Below, in pieces: positions 59,028 through 64,000 of a stretch of DNA of 64,000 nt (within the stretch, counting starts at the first letter, position 1; each line of letters begins with the position of its first letter). Source of the DNA: Cordylochernes scorpioides. Taxonomy: Eukaryota; Arthropoda; Arachnida; Pseudoscorpiones; Chernetidae. The translations under genes and the position numbers were made by a program. Under the pieces are notes generated by a model. The model ran no database searches. It worked only from the letters and a program-made list of their open reading frames with translations, and was not told where the DNA came from. The DNA lies in the NCBI GenBank assembly GCA_030710605.1, contig CP092879.1:21894801-21958800 (forward strand), read 5' to 3'.

Positions 59028-60110
59028 ATGGATCATTTTAAACCTCCATCTCAATTTGAATTAACTATAAATAATGCAGAAGCATGGGAAACATGGAAGT
59101 ATAAATTTTTATTATATTCGGACGCCATACAACTAGAAACTAAGCCAGTTAAACAGCAACGCGCCATTCTTTTACATAACATAGGTGATGACGCTTTAAA
59201 TATATATAAAACTTTTGGCTTGCAAGAAACATTAACTAACCCTACAATTACTGATATCCTGGAGAAATTTGATAACCATTTCAAACCATTTAAAAATGTT
59301 ATTTATAGAAGATATAATTTTTTTTCGGAAGTTCAAGATAAAAATCAATCGTTTGATGACTTTGTCACAAAAGTAAAAAATAAAGCTGTAGATTGTGATT
59401 TTGGAGATCTTACAGAATCATTAATTAGAGATAGAATAGTTCTGGGAGTACTGGACAAAAATCTAACAGAAAGGTATCTCCAAGATCCTGATTTAACTTT
59501 ATCAAAAGCAATAGCCCTAGGACGAGCTGCAGAATCATCCAGGACACAATTAAAGGAAATAAAGGAGGAGGTAACTGTGAATAAGCTATCTAGTTATAAA
59601 GAAACATCTAGTAATAAAAATACAAAGCATACATTTGCAAAGAAAAATCATAAATTTTTCAAGGCTTGTAGAAAATGTGCCTCAAAACATAATTATGGTA
59701 ATTGCCCAGCATACGGTAAACAATGCAATAAATGCAAAAAACCTAATCATTATGCAAAATGCTGTAAAAATAAAATAGTACATGACATAGCTGAAAATGA
59801 TATATACATGCATGTACTTTCGGTTGATAATATATTAAGAGATGGCTGGTTTGAAACCATCTATATACAAGGGCACCCTATAAACTTTAAAATTGATACC
59901 GGTGCGGATGTTAATATATTACCAGTAGCATCACTAAAATTTCTGCAAGGAAAATATGTGATCACACCAACCAATAAAAATATATTTACCTACACTAAAG
60001 AAAAAATAGCAATAGTGGGTGAGGTAGAACTGGAATGCCAATTCCAAAGTAAAAAGAGTAACTTGAAATTTTTGTGGTTAAATGTCAGGCTATACCAATT
60101 TTGGGATTAA
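59028..60110 (+). CDS. Gypsy Gag-protease ORF
   Basis: 360 codons from ATG (MDHFKPPSQFELTINNAE). Retrotransposon Gag fold at about 20-190 (WETWKYKFLLYSDA, SFDDFVTKVKNKA). Two zinc knuckles lie at about 214-250: CRKCASKHNYGNC and CNKCKKPNHYAKC. Protease active site FKIDTGADVNILP is at 288-300. The frame then runs out of the expected sequence: the downstream Pol frame begins in the overlap (EIFVVKCQAIPILGL in the -1 frame). The shift at AAATTTTTG near 60067 is either programmed frameshifting or an indel. Confidence 0.88.
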   Translation: MDHFKPPSQFELTINNAEAWETWKYKFLLYSDAIQLETKPVKQQRAILLHNIGDDALNIYKTFGLQETLTNPTITDILEKFDNHFKPFKNVIYRRYNFFSEVQDKNQSFDDFVTKVKNKAVDCDFGDLTESLIRDRIVLGVLDKNLTERYLQDPDLTLSKAIALGRAAESSRTQLKEIKEEVTVNKLSSYKETSSNKNTKHTFAKKNHKFFKACRKCASKHNYGNCPAYGKQCNKCKKPNHYAKCCKNKIVHDIAENDIYMHVLSVDNILRDGWFETIYIQGHPINFKIDTGADVNILPVASLKFLQGKYVITPTNKNIFTYTKEKIAIVGEVELECQFQSKKSNLKFLWLNVRLYQFWD

Positions 60111-61153
60111 AAGATTGTTCTAGATTTGGATTGAATAAAAAAGTTAATTCCCTCCATCAATGCATGAATAATATCTCGTCTGAGGTTATTTTAAATAAAT
60201 ACAAAGATGTTTTTGAAGGAGTTGGACTTCTTAAAAATAAACAATCTATCCTTATTAAGGAGGATGCCATTCCCCAGGTATATACAGCAAGAAGACTCCC
60301 CTTGGCCTTGAGAGAGCCAGTTAGAGAGGAACTTGAAAAAATGAGTAAATTAGGTGTCATAAAGAAAATAAATAAACCTACTGAATGGAGTCATCCTATA
60401 GTAGTAGTTAAAAAACCGAATGGAGATGTAAGAATATGCATCGATCCAAGAAAACTCAATTATTGGATAAAAAGAGAGAGATACATGATGCCTTCCCCAG
60501 AGGAAGTTCTAGCTTTGATTCCAAAGGCAAACATATATACCGTCCTCGATGCAAAATATGCATTTTGGCAGATACCCTTAACTGATGAAGCATCACTATT
60601 AACCACAATGTCTTCACCATATGGGAGATATTGTTACACAAGGATGCCGTATGGATTGAGTTCCGCTCCTGAAATTTTTCAAAGAATAATACATCAATTA
60701 TATTTGGGTGTGCCAAATGTTGTTACCTATATGGACGATGTACTCATATATAGTGACAGTGAGACTGAGCATCTAAAAATACTAGAACAGGTATTGAAGA
60801 TTGCCAGAGAAAATGGACTGAAATTTGATAAGACCAAAACGCAGCTAATGCAACCATCTGTGAGATACCTGGGACACATAGTTTCAACAGAAGGAATACG
60901 ACCCTTGGAGTCTAAGGTAAAAGCTATACTGGATATGCCTAGACCACAAGACAAGAAAGCCCTTCAAAGATTCCTTGGCATGGTCACGTATTTGGCTAAA
61001 TTTTTGCCAAACCTTTCGGATAAGACAGCAAATATGAGACTGTTGCTGCGTAAAAATGAACCTTGGGTATGGAATGACCTAAGGGATAGGGATTATAGAG
61101 AAGCTCAAAGAAGTTTTCGCCAGATTTGGAGTCCCCGAGATCATGATGACTGA
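60074..61153 (+). CDS. Gypsy reverse transcriptase, truncated Pol
   Basis: RT frame of 359 codons. Motifs in order: WSHPIVVVKKPNGDVRICID, YTVLDAKYAFWQIPL, MPYGLSSAPEIFQR and YMDDVLIYS (YMDD near codon 219). VRYLGHIVSTEGI and RFLGMVTYLAKFLPNLS follow. After LLRKNEPWVWND the sequence jumps directly to mid-integrase in another frame. The RNase H domain and the integrase zinc finger and first catalytic aspartate are absent. The RT core itself looks intact. Confidence 0.9.
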   Translation: MVKCQAIPILGLKDCSRFGLNKKVNSLHQCMNNISSEVILNKYKDVFEGVGLLKNKQSILIKEDAIPQVYTARRLPLALREPVREELEKMSKLGVIKKINKPTEWSHPIVVVKKPNGDVRICIDPRKLNYWIKRERYMMPSPEEVLALIPKANIYTVLDAKYAFWQIPLTDEASLLTTMSSPYGRYCYTRMPYGLSSAPEIFQRIIHQLYLGVPNVVTYMDDVLIYSDSETEHLKILEQVLKIARENGLKFDKTKTQLMQPSVRYLGHIVSTEGIRPLESKVKAILDMPRPQDKKALQRFLGMVTYLAKFLPNLSDKTANMRLLLRKNEPWVWNDLRDRDYREAQRSFRQIWSPRDHDD

Positions 61154-61847
61154 CAATGGACCGCCCTTCCAATCCACAGAGATGATGGAGTTCGCCAAAG
61201 AATGGAATGTGACTCACACAACCTCGAGCCCAAGATTCCCACAGTCCAATGGCATGATCGAACGAACTATCCAGACTTTAAAGAGTACCATCATCAAATG
61301 TCAACAAAGTAAACAGGATATATATCAGGCACTACTACTTCTAAGAAACACTGAGCATAACTCATTGCCATCTCCAGCTGTCATGTTGTATGGGAGAAAG
61401 CAGAGACTCTTTTTGCCTATGAAGACAACACTGATGAACGAGAGCAGAATTTGCGAAGATTCCATCAGGAAACAGCATGAAGCTAACCAGAGCAAAATAA
61501 AGTTTTATTTTAATCGACACGCAAGGGATCTCCCTTCATTGGAGAACGGTCAGTCTGTGTTGGTCAGACAAGAGAAGCAATGGTCCCCAGCTAAAGTTTT
61601 AGCCCCTGGAGTTCACCCCCGATCTTATCTTCTAGAGAACACCAAAGGATCAGTTCTTAGAAGAAATCGACGAGATCTACGTCCAGCTGATACCTTATCA
61701 GGACCTACGGAAAAAGAAAGTCCTCCAGAAAAGCAAGAACAACTTGACCCTCAACCATCTACATCTTCCCAGAGCGAGGAGACTTCAGCCACAACTAGAA
61801 CCAGATGCGGAAGACTAGTTAAACCCGGAGTGAGGTTGAATCTTTAA
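61100..61847 (+). pseudogene. Gypsy integrase C-terminal remnant
   Basis: The frame opens at about 61100 with EVFARFGVPEIMMTDNGPPF, the region of the second catalytic aspartate. SNGMIERTIQTLK follows, holding the catalytic glutamate. Next come the C-terminal domain (SVLVRQEKQWSPAKVL, RSYLLENTKGSVLRRNRRDL) and a polar tail. The first catalytic aspartate and the HHCC domain are deleted, so strand transfer is not possible. The upstream ATG at 61143 is fortuitous. Confidence 0.88.
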
Positions 61848-62083
61848 GGAAAAAGGGAAGAAGGGAGAAAAGGAAAAATACATGTAACATAAAAAGATTA
61901 TTATGTTTATTGACTTTTGACCATGATGATTAATGTTGTATTATATAGGAATATAGTGTAGAACAAGCGCAGCCATGCTTGTAGTAAATAAAATATATTA
62001 CAATTAAAGGGTGGTAATTACTAAATAAAATATAATTACTTAATAAAAAATAAATAATATAAAACCACAACGGCTACGTAACA

Positions 62084-62405
62084 CGTGTCTATCTTTTGGA
62101 GTGGACTGGAGAGAGGGTCTGGGTCTATCTTTTGGAGTGGACTGGAGAGAGGGTCCGGGTCTGTCTTTTGGAGTGGACTGGAGAGAAGGTCCGGGTCTGT
62201 CTTGAAGTAGACTAGAGAGAAGGTCCAGGTATGTCTTGAAATGAACCGAAGAGAGAGTCCAGATCTGTCTTGAAGTGGACTGAAGAGAGGATCCAGATCT
62301 GTTTTGAAGTGGATTGAAGAGAGGGTCCGGGCCTGTCTTGAAGTGGACTGGAAAGAGGGTCCGCGTCTGTCTTGAAGTGAGAGGGTTCGGGTCTGTGTCT
62401 CAATC
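62084..62405. repeat. 34/36-bp minisatellite, right block
   Basis: About nine more units of the array at 57885-58688 after the Gypsy insertion, mostly of the 34-bp TGTCTTGAA type. It ends at GGGTCTGTGTCTCAATC. Confidence 0.92.
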
Positions 62406-62829
62406 ATTATCCTTATTTACAAGTGTATATAAAAGTCAGTGTATGTATATATGTATGTATGTATGTTTGTTGGCTACACACGTCCACAATACGTAACTAA
62501 TATGGCTGAAATTTTAACAGTATATAGAGTTGAATCTGGAAAACCCTTAGGCAAATTTTCAGGCTTCAATCTCGAATATCCTTGGAGTTATTAACAAATT
62601 ATGAACAAATTCTCCCTATTTCACTCGCAACCAGCGCCTCACTGCGGTAACTTCGAGAAGTAAACAACCACTTGGAGCCCTCACACGGCGCGACGGGATT
62701 GGGTAGTGACCTTGAGTGACGTAATGACGGCGTAAGGGCAAGTAATCACTTGCTATCATTTTAGGTATATATCAAATTTAAACTATATTCATATAAAAAT
62801 CAAAATAATACAATTTTTAAATATTGTTG
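62406..62829. other. Short tetranucleotide run and GC-richer spacer
   Basis: (GTAT)n at 62440-62468. From 62615 to 62745 the sequence is GC-richer with CGCGACGGG and TGACGTAATGACGGCGTAAG. That TGACGTAA resembles a CREB/ATF site, so a promoter is conceivable, but I see no exon nearby. Confidence 0.35.
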
Positions 62830-62999
62830 TGAAAATTTACATTTTTATTTTTATATTTTAAAAATCCACAAAGTTTGGAGCGGGACGTTTCACAAGAGTG
62901 ACATCCACGGCGCCAATTTATATTGTGTATAATGAATAGAATTTGAATAAAAATATTTAATCGGGTAAAACCCGGGCGTTGCCTAGGTAATTCGGCTAG
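62830..62999 (+). mobile_element. Helitron-family 3' end H5
   Basis: Shares with H3 the body GAGCGGGACGTTTCACAAGA and GGCGCCAATTTAT. The end is CGGGTAAAACCCGGGCGTTG, CCTAGGTAATTCGG and CTAG before T (62996-63000). The hairpin is damaged by CCTAGG for CCCGGG. No tRNA passenger. The 5' boundary was not found. Confidence 0.6.
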
Positions 63000-63940
63000 T
63001 CTGCAATAAAATTTAAACACTAACATGTTAAAATAACCAAATATTTGTTAAAATATCTATCATTGTTCAAAGGGATTCAATAGCACTCTAAATCGTGTCT
63101 GCATTTGCGCTAATGAGAGCCATAGCCTTAAAAACGTGTTAGGTTTGACTTTAATCTGTTCGATAATTTGAAACGGAAAACCTTATTTAAATCGTTTAAA
63201 CAAAGAAGAAAAAAAAAGTAGGCAAGGGGATGCCTTTTCAGCACAAAATTTTAAGCAAACCGTTGCTCATTGAAACTCCCAATTAAAAAAAGCAGAGTTT
63301 TGCATTATTAAATTTCTATTCCAAAATTTATTTTACTCCGTAAGAAATAATTTATTCACTCAATTAGCAATCATGTTGAATATTTTCACTTTTTAAAATA
63401 TTGATTTATTTATTTTTTGTTATTTAAATAGAAATTATAGGCGTGGCTGATGTATTTTACCCATTTAAAACAATGATCACTTAGCCAAGGATTATTCTTG
63501 AAGAGATGAAAGTGTCTAATGGAATAGTACAGATAGGTTTTATTATTTTATAATAATTTGGCATATGAGACAATATTAGAATCTATTTTTAGGCTCTCTT
63601 AATCATTGATTGGAATGTTGAAAGGTTTGCTTCATTATAAAATCTACACTGCAGATATATATTTTTATATTTGGCAAAAAAAAAGACAAAAACATCCAGG
63701 GAATATGTGAAAACGTGTTTAGAGCTTTTCTTGATTAATTATGAATGGGTATTTTTGACCAATTCTGAAATAATTAAAAATCAACGATTAGTTGATATTT
63801 ATTCCGACAGATGGCGCAACCATCAGCAACTTTTAGTTGCACGATCAGAAGATTCCTTTTTCTTAGTTCAGGGAAATAAGTTTATCTAAAAAAAAAAAAT
63901 TAACCAGCGCCTACTACAACTGGAGACTTCCCTAGGAACT
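63000..63940. other. AT-rich spacer
   Basis: No supported gene. A 72-codon frame (63671-63889) reads KTKTSREYVKTCLELFLIN and SDRWRNHQQLLVARS without a known motif. An A12 run at 63888 precedes the GC-richer end. Confidence 0.4.
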
Positions 63941-64000
63941 ATGGCGAAGTCTGTATCGGCTAACTCGGGAAAGATCTGTGAAATCGAGAAAAGGATGGAT
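63941..64000 (+). CDS. Possible start of a gene, cut by the window edge
   Basis: ATG in a strong initiation context (A at -3, G at +4) opens 20 codons to the edge: MAKSVSANSGKICEIEKRMD. The composition is clearly richer in G and C than the spacer before it. It is too short to assign. It could equally be the start of a retroelement ORF. Confidence 0.3.
   Translation, partial: MAKSVSANSGKICEIEKRMD

Larger units (their letters stand above)
58689..62083 (+). mobile_element. Gypsy LTR retrotransposon with internal deletion
   Basis: LTRs at 58689-58889 and 61883-62083 (201 bp each, one visible difference: ATATATGAA against ATATAGGAA). The target duplication is CGTGT (58684-58688 and 62084-62088). 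The primer site TGGTGGCAGCGGAAAACG starts at 58890. The purine-rich tract AAAAAGGGAAGAAGGGAGAA lies at 61850-61869. At 3395 bp it is short because RNase H and most of integrase are missing. The near-identical LTRs show it integrated after or soon after the deletion arose. Confidence 0.93.

Noticed and set aside
57885..62405. CRISPR-like array
   Set aside because: Units are contiguous without unique spacers, and the context is eukaryotic.

Overview
This is an AT-rich, repeat-saturated stretch of an animal nuclear genome. Spliceosomal introns, mariner transposons, a Copia and a Gypsy retrotransposon, two kinds of Penelope-like element (PLE), short Helitrons and long AT-rich spacers all point to an invertebrate, perhaps an arthropod. 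The species is not identifiable from sequence alone. There are no operons, ribosome binding sites or CRISPR arrays. Only one host gene is well supported: two exons of a coiled-coil protein resembling CCDC34 at 1090-1859 (-). A possible first exon is cut by the right edge at 63941.

Layout. 1-6412: Tc1-like terminal repeats, the host exons, a nearly intact mariner (2271-3589) and several fold-back repeats, some shaped like PLE hammerhead ribozymes. 6413-38542: one very long LTR element (B, minus strand, TSD GTTA). Its left LTR is split by a second complete LTR element of the same type (A, 6839-18612, TSD ACCT). The pre-insertion site of A survives in B's other LTR. The A LTRs (about 1.65 kb) are nearly identical, yet neither internal region has an intact ORF or a recognisable reverse transcriptase. 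Both keep matching, decayed sense-strand reading frames that I cannot assign. B also carries tandem hammerhead-like repeats, two tandem Helitrons each holding a tRNA-Gly-like gene (one split by a mariner), and a 245-bp tandem array split by a Copia element whose 1318-codon polyprotein has a single stop codon.

38547-46901: unassigned AT-rich DNA, a mariner (41746-45757) split by an LTR-type insertion with a retropepsin fragment, and a third Helitron that carries a tRNA-Thr-like sequence instead. 46902-57813: a canonical PLE (RT, then C-terminal GIY-YIG) with its truncated inverted copy. Nested in its (TA)n tract is a second PLE with permuted order (GIY-YIG before RT, as in the described Naiad/Chlamys clade), again with a truncated inverted copy, and a perfect 274-bp palindrome. 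57885-62405: a 34/36-bp minisatellite interrupted by a 3.4-kb Gypsy element that lacks RNase H and most of integrase but keeps two 201-bp LTRs and a 5-bp TSD. 62406-64000: spacer, one more Helitron end and the candidate exon.

The window reads as a nested insertion record. B came before A. The 245-bp array came before Copia. A Helitron, a mariner, a PLE and a minisatellite each came before the element inside them. Many elements look young, because their LTRs are near-identical or their ORFs carry one or two breaks.
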